Source of the DNA: Akkermansia muciniphila
Lineage (GTDB): Bacteria > Verrucomicrobiota > Verrucomicrobiia > Limisphaerales > UBA9464
DNA: 57,135 nt
Direction: 5' to 3'
NCBI GenBank assembly: GCA_945861565.1
Contig: CAMAUY010000024.1
Location: 1-57,135, forward strand
Shown here: positions 28,874 to 38,933 of the stretch, one piece after another
How positions within the stretch are numbered: the first letter of the stretch is position 1
How the letters are laid out: each line of letters opens with the position of its first letter
The notes under the pieces: model-generated
Databases searched by the model: none
What the model was told of the DNA's origin: nothing
Seen by the model: only the letters and a program-made list of their open reading frames with translations
Position numbers and translations under genes: made by a program

Positions 28874-30559
28874 TCACCGACTCCCCGGCCAAGTGGGGAT
28901 TTCGAAAACCTGAATGCCGGCCCGCGTCAGGAAGTTGTCCGCATTGAGTACTCCGTCCGTGTCGCGGAATTCGGGATCGCGACGCAGTCCCTCGGCTTCC
29001 GGGGATCCACGGAGCACGATGGCAAAGTGAGCGCCGCTTTGACGCCAGCGTTGGGGGGAGGCACCCGGTTCGTCGCCTTTCCAAACGGCGCCCAGGTGGA
29101 AAGCGGTAAGTAGACCGACACGGCCTCCTCGCATCGTTGCACTGCCGGCCACGGGTCCCTTGAATCCAGCCTGTTGCATCCGATGGGCTAGTGTACGTGA
29201 GAGCCTGCCAGCGGGAGCGATGCGGGGAAACAATACCAGAGCCAGCATCAACCAAGAGACGGCGCAGGCCAGGAGCAGGGCGGGCATCCAGCGGGCGGCA
29301 AGTGCCCAGGGATTGGTTCGTGGTTGTCTTGACGGGAGACTTGCGCCCGCGACGGCGGCGAGAAAAAGCGACGGTAGGATCACTTGAAAAAAGCGATGAT
29401 TCTCGTTTAGCCAAGGAAAGGGGGAGTAGAGCGCGGCAATGACTGGAACGGGCATCACGAGGGACCACCCGACCGCTTGGTGAGCAGTTCTGGGCCACCG
29501 GAATCGGCTGAAAGCGCGCAGGGCAAGCAGGAGCGTGATGCCGCATGCATCGAACTTTAGAAAGGCCAGGAATACCTGGGGCACCGACACGGCAATAACC
29601 CGGACCTGATGCCATGCGTTCGACGAACTGGCCCACGGTGACCAGTCTTGATAATCCATTTCGGTGGGATCCTCCCAGGAAGTGATCCGACCCGACCGCG
29701 GTTCATGGAAGGTCACCATGGTGGGATTGGGATGTCGGATGAAGGGGGGGCGAGTGACGGCTCGATTGATTCGGACGCTGGAGGTCAGGACTGGACGGCC
29801 GTAGTGCTTCGATACCGTGATGCCCCATGGAATGATCAAGAACGAAGCGGTTGAGACCATCGCGAGCAGCGCCAAGGCTTTGTCCCGGAGAGCGTGTCCG
29901 CGAGACGTTCCGAGTGGGCCGGGGATTAGGGCACCAGCGGCGAGGCAACACAGGATCGCCATCGGTAGGAACACGGCTTTGGCGAGAAAGGCGAACGCAA
30001 GGAGGAAGCCGGCACTGGATGCCTGAGTGATGCGGGTGCGGGTGCCGGGCGAGCGGAGGCTTGTCAGCCACGTGGTGTATCCCAACAAGAAGAGACCTGC
30101 GCCGAGCAAGTCGGGGGTGATGGTGCGAACCGACCAGTGGATCGCGTTAAGCCCGCAGATCCAACGGCCCCAGGTACGTCGATTTGGCGACAACTCGGCC
30201 AGATCGAATATCCGTTCGCACCCCCAGACGAACAGGAGAGCGGACAGGGCCATGACGGCTCGTCCGGTGATCAGCGGGGGAAGCCCCGTTGCCAGTCCAG
30301 GGAGCATCAACCAACTCAGCAGGGGTCCCCAGTAGCCGTTTACCGCGAGATCGCTGCGGCCAGCAAGCCAGTGTTGAGCGACCTGCAGGTACGCAATGGC
30401 GTCGTGATTGAGTTGCTGATGATTTCGGGCGGCAGCGATCGTCAGAAGCCCGCACAGGATCGACCAGAAATGCCGGGATAATGGGTCCAACCACCTGGGA
30501 GGGATCGCCCTCTCTTCGGCGTTGTCGCCGGAGAGGGCGTCTGATGAGTCTCTTGGCAC
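28874..30559 (-). CDS. Polytopic membrane protein, glycosyltransferase-39-like
   Basis: 561 residues with about ten predicted transmembrane segments, for example SILCGLLTIAAARNHQ near the N-terminus. After the first segment comes LNHDAIAYLQVAQHWLAGRS, a pattern typical of GT-C mannosyltransferase-like proteins, in which an acidic residue in the first periplasmic loop is catalytic. A C-terminal soluble domain follows the last helix (from about 440, ending IQVFEIPTWPG). Family members transfer sugars from polyprenyl-phosphate donors. The donor and acceptor cannot be told. Its neighbours on this strand are unrelated, but several glycosylation genes lie within 15 kb. Confidence 0.65.
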   Translation of the reverse strand: MPRDSSDALSGDNAEERAIPPRWLDPLSRHFWSILCGLLTIAAARNHQQLNHDAIAYLQVAQHWLAGRSDLAVNGYWGPLLSWLMLPGLATGLPPLITGRAVMALSALLFVWGCERIFDLAELSPNRRTWGRWICGLNAIHWSVRTITPDLLGAGLFLLGYTTWLTSLRSPGTRTRITQASSAGFLLAFAFLAKAVFLPMAILCCLAAGALIPGPLGTSRGHALRDKALALLAMVSTASFLIIPWGITVSKHYGRPVLTSSVRINRAVTRPPFIRHPNPTMVTFHEPRSGRITSWEDPTEMDYQDWSPWASSSNAWHQVRVIAVSVPQVFLAFLKFDACGITLLLALRAFSRFRWPRTAHQAVGWSLVMPVPVIAALYSPFPWLNENHRFFQVILPSLFLAAVAGASLPSRQPRTNPWALAARWMPALLLACAVSWLMLALVLFPRIAPAGRLSRTLAHRMQQAGFKGPVAGSATMRGGRVGLLTAFHLGAVWKGDEPGASPQRWRQSGAHFAIVLRGSPEAEGLRRDPEFRDTDGVLNADNFLTRAGIQVFEIPTWPGSR

Positions 30560-30686
30560 GTTCGAAGAGTTTGTTCCAAAAATATGTCTGCGCGGGGCCC
30601 CGCTCTGGGTGCGAATCCCGCCTTGACGGTGAGAGTGACAGTAATTGTTTTGCCTTGGATGGGGACCTTGGGCAGTTGGTTTGGGG

Positions 30687-32336
30687 TTAACCCGATTTCC
30701 GTTCCGCCCGGATGCGTTTCTTGTCGATCTTGCCGACGCTGGTGCGGGGAATCGTGGTGACGATGTGGAATTCGGTGAGAAGAGCCCGCTGATGGACCAA
30801 GCCCTGGTCGATTACGCTCCGGAGGTAGCCGGTCAGTTCCTTGGACGACACGGGGTGAGCGATGCCATCACGGAGTACCACAGAGGCCAAGGGATGTTCG
30901 CCCCATTTGGAATCGGGCACGCCGACGACGGCCACTTCCTGAACCGAGGGATGCTGACTCAGCACATTTTCCAATTCCAGCGATGATATCCATTCGCCGC
31001 CGATCTTGATCACGTCCTTGAGCCGGTCTGTGATCCGGATATAGCCATCCGCGTCTCGGTAGGCGAGATCGCCTGTGTGCAGGTTTCCGCCGCGCCAGAG
31101 CTCGGCTGACCGCTCGGGCTCGCGATAGTAGCCGGGAGTCAGCCAAGGGCATTGCAGCACGAGTTCGCCCACATTCTCCGGCCCCGGTGGCAGATTTTTG
31201 CCATCGGCATCCACGATGCCTGCCCGGACCAGAGCGATCGGAAATCCGGTACGGGACAACACGTCCAGTCTCGCTGCCGGATTGTCGGTCGGCATCCCCG
31301 GTTTGAGGTGCGAGATGGCCACGATCGGGCACGTCTCCGACATGCCGTATCCGGCGACAAGACGGATGCCGCGATCGGCGGCCTGTTGCGCCAGCCCTTG
31401 CGGAAGCGCTGCCCCGCCGATCACCATCTGAAGGCGGGAGAGATCTACCTGGGAGCTGTACGGATGTTTCAACAGCATTTGGAGAATTGTCGGAACCCCG
31501 TGCGTAAATGTGACCCCCTGTTCGGCAATCAATCGCAGGAGCAGTTCCGGTTCGTAACGGCCCGGGTACACCTGCTTGATTCCGAACATCGTTGCGAGAT
31601 ACGGCACGCCCCAGGCATGCACGTGAAACATCGGCGTGAGCGGCATGTAGACGTCGTCCGCACGGAAGCTAACCGGATTCGAGTGCGCCGCGAGTGAGAG
31701 CCCGGCCCCTAACGTGTGGAGCACCAACTGGCGGTGGGTAAAAAACACTCCTTTGGGATTCCCCGTCGTGCCCGTGGTATAAAACAACGTGGCAACGGAA
31801 TTCTCATCCAGATCCGGAAAATCGAATGGCGTCGTGACCTGCGCCAATAGCGATTCATATTCTCCCGCGATTGGCAGCGAGAGGACGGCCGGTGCCGGGG
31901 CGTTTTCCTCGATCACGATCACGGTCTCGACGGTGGTGAGTCGCCCGGCGACCGACTCAATCCATGGTAGGAAATCGGTGTGGACAAGCAGTGTTTTGTC
32001 GCCGGCGTGATTCACGGTGTACAACATCTGTTCCGCGGTGAGCCGGACGTTCACCGTGTGTAAGACCGCTCCGATCATGGGTACGGCAAAAAAGCATTCG
32101 AGATAGCGGTGACTGTCGTGATCGAGAATTCCGACGCGGTCACCGGGCTTCACACCCAGTCCTTGGAGCACGGCCCCGAGTTGTTCGAGCCGGCGGCCGA
32201 AGGTCGAATAGGAAATTCGCCGCTCGTTGCGGTAAAGGATCTCTTGCGTGGGTGCCCACGCGAGGGTGCGACCGAGAAGGCTGCCAAGGACTAGCGGCTG
32301 TGGGCGCCCGGCCTGAGGATAATCCGAGGGTGACAT
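30687..32336 (-). CDS. Acyl-CoA ligase (AMP-binding, fatty-acid type)
   Basis: 549 residues from the ATG at 32336; a TTG at 32414 would add a tail lacking family similarity. The P-loop-like motif is YTTGTTGNPKGVFFTHRQ, followed by GYGMSETCPI, the hinge YIRITDRLKDVIKIGGEW and the C-terminal lysine region SVGKIDKKRIRAE. These define the ANL superfamily, medium- to long-chain acyl-CoA synthetase branch. It activates a fatty acid to acyl-AMP and then acyl-CoA. It stands alone between a membrane protein and a glycerophosphotransferase-like gene. Confidence 0.92.
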   Translation of the reverse strand: MSPSDYPQAGRPQPLVLGSLLGRTLAWAPTQEILYRNERRISYSTFGRRLEQLGAVLQGLGVKPGDRVGILDHDSHRYLECFFAVPMIGAVLHTVNVRLTAEQMLYTVNHAGDKTLLVHTDFLPWIESVAGRLTTVETVIVIEENAPAPAVLSLPIAGEYESLLAQVTTPFDFPDLDENSVATLFYTTGTTGNPKGVFFTHRQLVLHTLGAGLSLAAHSNPVSFRADDVYMPLTPMFHVHAWGVPYLATMFGIKQVYPGRYEPELLLRLIAEQGVTFTHGVPTILQMLLKHPYSSQVDLSRLQMVIGGAALPQGLAQQAADRGIRLVAGYGMSETCPIVAISHLKPGMPTDNPAARLDVLSRTGFPIALVRAGIVDADGKNLPPGPENVGELVLQCPWLTPGYYREPERSAELWRGGNLHTGDLAYRDADGYIRITDRLKDVIKIGGEWISSLELENVLSQHPSVQEVAVVGVPDSKWGEHPLASVVLRDGIAHPVSSKELTGYLRSVIDQGLVHQRALLTEFHIVTTIPRTSVGKIDKKRIRAERKSG

Positions 32337-32401
32337 AGGTAAGCTGGGCACTCGAGTTTCGTTTGATCTGGGTGGCCACTCGTAGGTGCGCAGCTTGGCA
32401 T

Positions 32402-32472
32402 ATGATGAAGACAATCATTGAAATTGCCGATGATTTATTTGCGCGCGCCCACGGTTTGGCCACGGCCGTGGG
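32402..32472 (+). pseudogene. Remnant of a VapB-like antitoxin
   Basis: The plus strand encodes MMKTIIEIADDLFARAHGLA, the ribbon-helix-helix start of VapB-like antitoxins (usually MKTTIEIPDDLFRRAK...). After about 22 residues similarity ends and no PIN toxin follows. It occupies the gap between two minus-strand genes and partly overlaps the 5' flank of the acyl-CoA ligase gene. A decayed toxin-antitoxin locus is likely. Confidence 0.6.
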
Positions 32473-32539
32473 ACTTGGTCCACTTCGTTTTGCTGAAAGC
32501 TCTCCCTCGTCTCATCCCGGCTTAGTTACGGGCCTTGTC

Positions 32540-33586
32540 TCACATCCGCCAATGACCCAGTCGATGCCGTGCCTGCAAACGGCGGACAAGATTGAACGGT
32601 TTGGCCCGTAGTCCTTCGGGTCCCAATTCGAGCGCGTGTTGCGTGGCATCCAGCACCCGTTCGCTGGAGCGGCCATCGCGGTACGGATGAATCTGCTGCG
32701 AATAGTGCTCGATGGCCTGCATCAAAGCCGCGGGACGTGTCAGCGCGTGTTCCAATGCCGGCTGTACCTGGTCGAGTTGCTCCACGTTCAGCAACTGCGG
32801 ACCGGGTTTGCGATTGCGAAACGTGACGACCGGCTTGCGCATGAGCAGAAACTCGGGCACGACCGAGGAAGTGTCCGACAGAAGCACATCGGCTTGTGTA
32901 TACAAAGACAGGATATCGTCGTTCATGACAAAGCGCAGATTCGGCCCCTGCAACGCTTGATAGCTCGCGATCACTTCTCGGGCCATCATGGGATGCAGAG
33001 TTACCAACCATTGCCACGGACCGCTGGCGGCTAACCGGGCGATTGTGTCGCGTAGGGCTCGCGCCGAGCTGATGCTTTCGGTGAAGGTGGAGGCATACAT
33101 CACGACCGGACGCGCCGCGCGATTTGCCGTATCGCGAATCATTGCGTACGGACCCGAGAACAACGGATCGACTTTTGGCCAGCCGGTTTCGACCACCCGG
33201 AAATGTCCATGGTGGCGCGCGAGTTCCCTGAACGGTCCGGTGGTGTCCGGCCCCTGCGTGCAATAGAGGTCGAAGGAGCCGCGAATCCGGAAATGTCCGC
33301 GTGACTCGCTCCGTTTCCCGACGCTAAAGCCGTGAAACACCTCCACCTTCAGGCCGGGAAAATAGTGCGGCACCCAATTGCCCGGCACGAACACAGCCTC
33401 GGGCCGCCAGTCGGTCACGTCGCGCACGGTCTGGAGTCGCCGTTCGTCCGTGCGCAAATACGTGGCATCTTTTTCGTGCTCGAAAAACCAGGCGGCTTCG
33501 CCGCCGCGGGCGCGAATCGATTGCTGGAGCGGGCGGAGGACTGCCAAAGAATACAGCTTGGAAACAAAAAAAAGATATCGAGCCAC
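32540..33586 (-). CDS. CDP-glycerol glycerophosphotransferase-like protein
   Basis: 348 residues. The fold is GT-B-like: VFVPGNWVPHYFPGLKVEVFHGFSVGKR resembles the region around the catalytic His of TagF/TagB proteins, and the donor-site part reads WLVTLHPMM and DVLLSDTSSVVPEFLLM. The Asp-Thr-Ser-Ser-Val block with a downstream Glu is the standard nucleotide-binding signature of the CDP-glycerol:polyglycerophosphate family. Family members transfer glycerol or ribitol phosphate to surface polymers; in a Gram-negative organism this may decorate LPS or capsule. The DUF1501 gene lies 13 bases upstream on the same strand, so they may share a transcript. Confidence 0.82.
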   Translation of the reverse strand: MARYLFFVSKLYSLAVLRPLQQSIRARGGEAAWFFEHEKDATYLRTDERRLQTVRDVTDWRPEAVFVPGNWVPHYFPGLKVEVFHGFSVGKRSESRGHFRIRGSFDLYCTQGPDTTGPFRELARHHGHFRVVETGWPKVDPLFSGPYAMIRDTANRAARPVVMYASTFTESISSARALRDTIARLAASGPWQWLVTLHPMMAREVIASYQALQGPNLRFVMNDDILSLYTQADVLLSDTSSVVPEFLLMRKPVVTFRNRKPGPQLLNVEQLDQVQPALEHALTRPAALMQAIEHYSQQIHPYRDGRSSERVLDATQHALELGPEGLRAKPFNLVRRLQARHRLGHWRM

Positions 33587-33598
33587 GGCGAGGGGACG

Positions 33599-35062
33599 TT
33601 ACGCGATGATTTCCAGAATTGGCTTGCCGTGGTCGATTTCCAGGCGTTTGCGGCCGGGAATCTCGAGTTTGCGCGAATCGAGCCCCAGTTGGTGAAGGAT
33701 CGTCGCGTGGATGTCCGTGACATAATGACGGTTCTCGGTGGCGTGGAACCCGATTTCATCGGTTGCGCCGTGGACGACCCCGCGTTTCAACCCGCCCCCG
33801 GCCATCCAGACGGTAAATCCGAAGATGTGATGATCCCGTCCGTCCGAGCCTTGAGTGCCGGGCGTGCGGCCGAACTCGGTGGCGAAAATGACCAGTGTCT
33901 CGTCCAGCAAGCCCCGGCGGTCGAGGTCTTCGAGCAAACCACCAATCGGTTGATCCACCGCCAGGGCATTGGTGGTGTGGTTCTTCTTGAGACCCCCATG
34001 GGCATCCCAAGCGCCGGCACCGCCTCCGCCGTGTTGGATTTGAATGAAACGCACGCCGCGTTCGACGAAGCGTCGTGCCGCCAATAGTTGCATCCCGAAG
34101 TCGCGGCAGTGGGGTTGATCCAATCCGTAGAGTGCCTTCGTCTCCTCCGATTCCTTTGAGAAATCCACGACGCCAGGGACGGACTGCTGCATGCGGAATG
34201 CCAGTTCGTACGAGGCGACGCGTGCAGCGATGGCGGGGTCGTGCGGATACTCGACCCCTCGCAGACCATTGAGACGCTGGATCAGATCCATTCCGATGCG
34301 CTGGGCGTCACTGGAAAACGGGCGCTCGGCACGGCCGAAGTCCAAGGGATTGCTGGGGTCGATGCGAAGGGGGACCGCGTCGTGGGCGGGGCCCAGGTAA
34401 TGGCCATCCCGTTTGTTCCAATACTCGCGCGTTCCCATCGAGATGAATTGGGGGAGGTTCTCATTCAACGATCCCAACCCGTAGTGGACCCAGGCACCGA
34501 GCGTCGGAAAGTCGCCGTCGTTTTGGTGGCGCCCCGAATGGAATTGAGTTTGAGCACCGTGATTGCTGTCGGTGGTCCACAGTGAGCGGACGACTGCCAG
34601 TCGATCCACGTTGCGGGCCACATGGGGAAACCAATCACTGACCTCGATGCCGCTCTTGCCGTGTCGTTTGAAGCCGACTTGGAGTGGAAAGAGGGTGTTG
34701 CGCTGGTTTCCGTTCGCGTCGGGAACCACCAATCGTTCGAGAGCAAGCTTCTTCGGATTCTGGACGTCGGCGAACGGCGTTTCCGCGATGGTTTTGCCGG
34801 CGTATTTTGTCAGCATGGGCTTCGGGTCGAAGCTTTCCATGTGACTGATCCCGCCGTTCATAAAGAGCCAGATAACGTTCTTGGCTTTGGGGGTGCGGTG
34901 GGGTTGGCCGGTGGGAGGACTCCACGCGTCGGTACTTGCCAACCCATTCCGTTGCAGCATGGCTCCCAAGGCAAGTCCGGTGAACCCCATCCCCACATCG
35001 GCCAGGAACGTGCGGCGACTGAGGCATCCATCGGAGAGACTCGGCTGGATTCGGTTCGTCAT
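33599..35062 (-). CDS. DUF1501 family secreted protein
   Basis: 487 residues from the ATG at 35062, 43 bases after the DUF1553 gene. The N-terminus contains [19 protein letters not shown], a clear Tat signal. Motifs: [37 protein letters not shown] and [20 protein letters not shown]. These residues mirror the metal site of the alkaline-phosphatase fold. It pairs with the DUF1549/DUF1553 protein upstream, the classical arrangement. It belongs to a different branch (long form with AWDAHGG) from the DUF1501 protein at 3336-4661. Tat export suggests that a cofactor is inserted before secretion. Confidence 0.93.
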   Translation of the reverse strand: MTNRIQPSLSDGCLSRRTFLADVGMGFTGLALGAMLQRNGLASTDAWSPPTGQPHRTPKAKNVIWLFMNGGISHMESFDPKPMLTKYAGKTIAETPFADVQNPKKLALERLVVPDANGNQRNTLFPLQVGFKRHGKSGIEVSDWFPHVARNVDRLAVVRSLWTTDSNHGAQTQFHSGRHQNDGDFPTLGAWVHYGLGSLNENLPQFISMGTREYWNKRDGHYLGPAHDAVPLRIDPSNPLDFGRAERPFSSDAQRIGMDLIQRLNGLRGVEYPHDPAIAARVASYELAFRMQQSVPGVVDFSKESEETKALYGLDQPHCRDFGMQLLAARRFVERGVRFIQIQHGGGGAGAWDAHGGLKKNHTTNALAVDQPIGGLLEDLDRRGLLDETLVIFATEFGRTPGTQGSDGRDHHIFGFTVWMAGGGLKRGVVHGATDEIGFHATENRHYVTDIHATILHQLGLDSRKLEIPGRKRLEIDHGKPILEIIA

Positions 35063-35105
35063 GGTGCGAGGTCTTTGTTTGAGGTGGGAGGCGCCGAATT
35101 GAGAT

Positions 35106-37901
35106 TCAGCGCAGGGTAACAAAATCATTGTGGTTGATCAGAGCCCAAATTAGATGGGCGCGGGCCGGGTCCTCCGTACCGGCCGAGTCGCTGATCTCGG
35201 GAGGTTTACGCCAAGCCTCCATTGCGAGCTGGCATTGGGCGATTTCAGCATTGCTGGCAGTGAAGCCCAGCACCGCTTCGAAGGCACGATGAATAAAGTC
35301 CGTGTCGTCCATGGGACGGCGGGCACCGGGTAGATCCCGCTGGCTCAAGCGGCTCGCAATCTGGGCGGCGGCGTCCAATGCGAGTCGGCTGTTGGAAAGT
35401 GCCAGGGCCTGCTGGGGCACAATGGTCTGCTCGCGCCGGTAGCACTCTTTCACGTTCGCTTCGTCGAAGGTGGTGAGAAACAGGTTTCGGTCGTTGTTCG
35501 AGTGATAGAAGTAGAGGCTGCGCCGCGTTGACGCGGCTTGATCCGCAGACGCCACTGAAGGTCCGCCACGGGTCAAGTCGAGGATGCCCGCCAAGGACAA
35601 CATCGAGTCGCGCACGACTTGAGCTTCCAGCCGGATCGGTGACCGACGCCACCAGCGGAGGTTGTCCGGATCTTTCGCCAAATTTAATTCCGCACCGGCG
35701 ACCGAGGAATTCATGCGGTACGTGGCCGAGTTTACGATGAGGCGATGGAGGTGTTTCAGACTCCACCCGCTGTCGATCAGCTCGCTGGCAAGCCAATCAA
35801 TCAGTTCGCGGTGAATCGGTGGCGGGCTCTTGCGTCCGAAGTCGAATACGGTGGCCACCAAGGGAGATCCGAGATGCCGGTTCCAAAGATGATTGACGGC
35901 GACTCGAGCGGTCAGCGGGTTGCGTGCATCGGTGATCCACTCGGCCAGGGCCTTGCGTCGCCCCGTACTTTTGGGTTGAAAAACTACCGTGGGATCGTCC
36001 TTGGTAGAATCGAGAAATCGCGTCGGTGTCCAGAGAGCTCCCGGCAGCCGGACGTACGGTTCGTCGGGGCCAAAAGGGGTCGCCAGTTTCTCCTGGGCTT
36101 TCTCGAGGGCTTCTTGAGCCTTTTTGAAATCTTTTTCGACGGATTCCTTTTTGTCCGCCGTGGCCTGAAGCCGCTTGAGCTCGGCGGCGGCGAGCCCGTG
36201 GCGTGCTTTGGCGAGGGCCACGTCACGCTCGGCACGGATTGCGGCATGACTCCCGTTGGTCTCGGCTTGAGCCAGGGACGGAGTAATTTCGGGATTCCGG
36301 TTGCCCTTGCGAGCCCAGGCTGCCCGCATGGATTCCGAGCGCCGCTCGACGCTCGTGAACTCGGTCTCCGCCAACGCCAGCGTCAATTCCGCCAGCCGCA
36401 GTTCCCCTTGCGCTTCGGCGATCGCGTTGGTTGCGGTTGGGGCGTCGAGCTTTTGAAGTCCCAGGAGCTTCGCCCGGGCATTCTGGAGGGCCGCCGCCCG
36501 GGGTGCGATTTTCGACTGTGCGGCGGCCCGATGCCCAACCAACACCCAGGGGCGGCGTTCGGGCTCCCACGCCTCGTCGGGTAGCGTCACGGCCTGGATC
36601 GTCAGTGGACTGAACGAGAGAACGGAAGGGATTCCGGGGGCGACGGGGCTCGATTTGTCCGGGTTGTTCTCTTGGCCCCGAACGAAGCGGTATGTGGGAT
36701 TGTCGGGCCAGCCGTCGTAGGCCCGGGGAATGCCATCCCGAGCGAGATCCGGCTCGCCGGGTAGGCCCTCCACGCGGACGTGGTACGGTTCGAAGAACGC
36801 CCGCATCCGATAGAAATCCTCCTGAGAAAAGGGGTCATACTTGTGATCGTGACATTTGGCGCAGTTCAGCGTCAGGCCGAGGAACCCTTTGCTGACGTGT
36901 TCGACCGTTTCCTCGAGCCATTGATTGCGATTGAACAGGAAAAAATTGCGGGCCAAATAGCCGGAGGCGCGCAGCTTGCCTAGGTCGTTCGGATACAATT
37001 CGTCCGCGGCGAGCATTTGGCGGATCATTTCGTCGTAGGGTAGATCCGCATTCAACGACTCCACGATCCAATCCCGCCAGTGCCAGATGTGTTTTTGACT
37101 ATTGCGTAGTTGGTCACCCAGGCCCCACCAATCACTGTAGCGCCAGATGTCCATCCAGTGTCGGGCCCAACGTTCGCCATGGCGCGGATCTTCCAAGAGT
37201 CGATCGACGGTCCTTTCGTACCAATCCGGCGAGCGGTCGCGCTCGGCGGCCGCCGTCTCGGCCGCCGTTGGCGGCAGGCCAACGAGATCAAGATGCAGGC
37301 GCCGCAATAGAATAGCGCGAGGGGCTTCGGGTTGATGGGTAAGGGAGTGAGATTGGTGTTCCCGGGTGATGAAGGCGTCAATCGGATTCAGGAGCCAGGC
37401 CGGGTTGCGGATCATCGGCGGTGAGGGGCGCGTTCGGGGGCGAAAAGCCCAATGCTCCGATGGATCTGCCTCCGGTTGCTCGTCGGTCGGTGCGGGGGCA
37501 CCGGCTTGGATCCACTCGCGGACACGCCGGATCTCCGTCTCTGAAAACGGCTCGCCCTCGTGCTCGGGCGGCATTCGCTCATTCAGGTCACTCGTGGTTA
37601 TGCGCGCAATCAGGGGGCTCTTACCGGCGTCTCCCCGTTGCAGGGCCGGGCCGGATTTCCCACCCTTGATCATGAGTGCGACGGTGTCTAATCGCAGTCC
37701 GGACTTTTGCTTGAGGGCTCCGTGACACGGAGTGCAATGAATCCGAAACAAGGGTTTGATGTCCTTGGGGTAGTCGATGTCACCGTGGCCGATCGAGAGG
37801 GGCAGGCTCATCGCGATTGCGAGCACGACCCAGAGCGGCGACGCCGGGTGCCGGCACGGTTGGGCGCAGGGCGCAGAGGGTAGAGTCGTGGAGCGATTCA
37901 T
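35106..37901 (-). CDS. DUF1549/DUF1553 protein with cytochrome c domain and coiled coil
   Basis: 931 residues from the ATG at 37901; the frame extends to 38015 without a signal. A signal segment ([15 protein letters not shown]) is followed by the PSCyt1-type heme motif CTPCHG (C56, C59, H60). Next is DUF1549 ([19 protein letters not shown]) with a second heme-type motif [13 protein letters not shown] Lys/Ala/Glu-rich coiled coil of about 120 residues follows (about 500-620), then DUF1553 ([19 protein letters not shown]). Heme motifs suggest electron transfer outside the cytoplasm. The coiled coil is an insertion not found in the protein at 4676-6829. It is transcribed ahead of the DUF1501 gene. 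Confidence 0.92.
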   Translation of the reverse strand: MNRSTTLPSAPCAQPCRHPASPLWVVLAIAMSLPLSIGHGDIDYPKDIKPLFRIHCTPCHGALKQKSGLRLDTVALMIKGGKSGPALQRGDAGKSPLIARITTSDLNERMPPEHEGEPFSETEIRRVREWIQAGAPAPTDEQPEADPSEHWAFRPRTRPSPPMIRNPAWLLNPIDAFITREHQSHSLTHQPEAPRAILLRRLHLDLVGLPPTAAETAAAERDRSPDWYERTVDRLLEDPRHGERWARHWMDIWRYSDWWGLGDQLRNSQKHIWHWRDWIVESLNADLPYDEMIRQMLAADELYPNDLGKLRASGYLARNFFLFNRNQWLEETVEHVSKGFLGLTLNCAKCHDHKYDPFSQEDFYRMRAFFEPYHVRVEGLPGEPDLARDGIPRAYDGWPDNPTYRFVRGQENNPDKSSPVAPGIPSVLSFSPLTIQAVTLPDEAWEPERRPWVLVGHRAAAQSKIAPRAAALQNARAKLLGLQKLDAPTATNAIAEAQGELRLAELTLALAETEFTSVERRSESMRAAWARKGNRNPEITPSLAQAETNGSHAAIRAERDVALAKARHGLAAAELKRLQATADKKESVEKDFKKAQEALEKAQEKLATPFGPDEPYVRLPGALWTPTRFLDSTKDDPTVVFQPKSTGRRKALAEWITDARNPLTARVAVNHLWNRHLGSPLVATVFDFGRKSPPPIHRELIDWLASELIDSGWSLKHLHRLIVNSATYRMNSSVAGAELNLAKDPDNLRWWRRSPIRLEAQVVRDSMLSLAGILDLTRGGPSVASADQAASTRRSLYFYHSNNDRNLFLTTFDEANVKECYRREQTIVPQQALALSNSRLALDAAAQIASRLSQRDLPGARRPMDDTDFIHRAFEAVLGFTASNAEIAQCQLAMEAWRKPPEISDSAGTEDPARAHLIWALINHNDFVTLR

Positions 37902-38072
37902 CACGGGAGCCAAAGATTCAAAGCCTGAGACGAGCGGAGAGTTGACGAAAGGATGGGTACGAAAGCAATGCGAGGATTTGACCTGTCTCTCCCCAGCGGA
38001 ATTCGCCCTTTTCAATTAGCGGTGCCTTGGTATCCAGTGGAACGAGTCTCCGCGGTGCTCAAATCCGGTCTC

Positions 38073-38828
38073 ATGAAAATCTCCGTCATCCTTCCGGCTT
38101 TCAACGAAGCGCTGGAATTGCCGGAAACTCTCCGGCGCGTCGCTGCGATCCCTGAGGTTTTTGAATGGATCGTCGTGGATGGAGGTAGCACCGATGCAAC
38201 CGTGTCGGTCGCCGCCACCGCCGGAGCCCGCGTCGTAAGCTCTGCGAAGGGGCGCGGTCAGCAGTTGCGGACGGGGGCGCTCGCAGCGCAGGGTGACGTT
38301 TTCCTATTTCTGCATGCGGACACTTGGGTGACTCCGGGGGCGGGCAGGGCGATCGGACGAGCCCTGGCCGATCCCGAGGTCGTCGGGGGTGGGTTCTGGA
38401 AGGACTTTCGGGATCCCCATTGGATGATGCGGGGTTCGCGATTTCGATGTTGGACCCGGCTGCACCTTTTCGGACGGATCGCTGCGGACCAGGCGATCTT
38501 TGTACGGCGCAATTCCCTGGAGCAGATGGGTGGGTTTCCGGCGCAACCGTTGATGGAGGAATTCGAATTGTGCCGCCGTTTACGATCGATCGGCCGACTC
38601 GTGCTTGCCAACGAACGGGTGTCGACTTCGAGTCGCCGCTGGCGGAGCCGGGGAGTTCTGCGGACCTACTTTAGGATGGGGTGTATCGTGGCCCTTTATA
38701 CCTTGGGAACATCGCCGGAGCGATTGGTTCGACTCTATGATTCCGAACCCCCCCGTTCCGATCCGGGAACCCGCTCAAAGATCAAGGGAGCCAAGGAGCG
38801 GAGCGAGGCATCTGCCGTGGAGTCTTGA
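38073..38828 (+). CDS. GT2 glycosyltransferase, TIGR04283-like
   Basis: 251 residues from the ATG at 38073. MKISVILPAFNEALELPETL starts the GT-A fold; VDGGSTDAT, FLFLHADTWVTP, AADQAIFVRR, FPAQPLMEEFELCRRL and TSSRRWRSRGVLRTYF follow in the order typical of the TIGR04283 family. Some members of that family are linked to arsenosugar biosynthesis, although no arsenic gene lies here. The enzyme transfers a sugar from a nucleotide donor; Asp in HADT and the later EEFE are the usual metal/acid residues. The transcript diverges from the DUF1553 gene. Confidence 0.88.
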   Translation: MKISVILPAFNEALELPETLRRVAAIPEVFEWIVVDGGSTDATVSVAATAGARVVSSAKGRGQQLRTGALAAQGDVFLFLHADTWVTPGAGRAIGRALADPEVVGGGFWKDFRDPHWMMRGSRFRCWTRLHLFGRIAADQAIFVRRNSLEQMGGFPAQPLMEEFELCRRLRSIGRLVLANERVSTSSRRWRSRGVLRTYFRMGCIVALYTLGTSPERLVRLYDSEPPRSDPGTRSKIKGAKERSEASAVES

Positions 38829-38933
38829 ATTCTGAGGCAGGTGTTTCGATTCGATCTGGGCTTCAATTCCGGCTCGCAATTGGTCCAAGGACGGTTAAGC
38901 TCTCGCCATTCTGGTTGGAAGGAAAGATGACAA

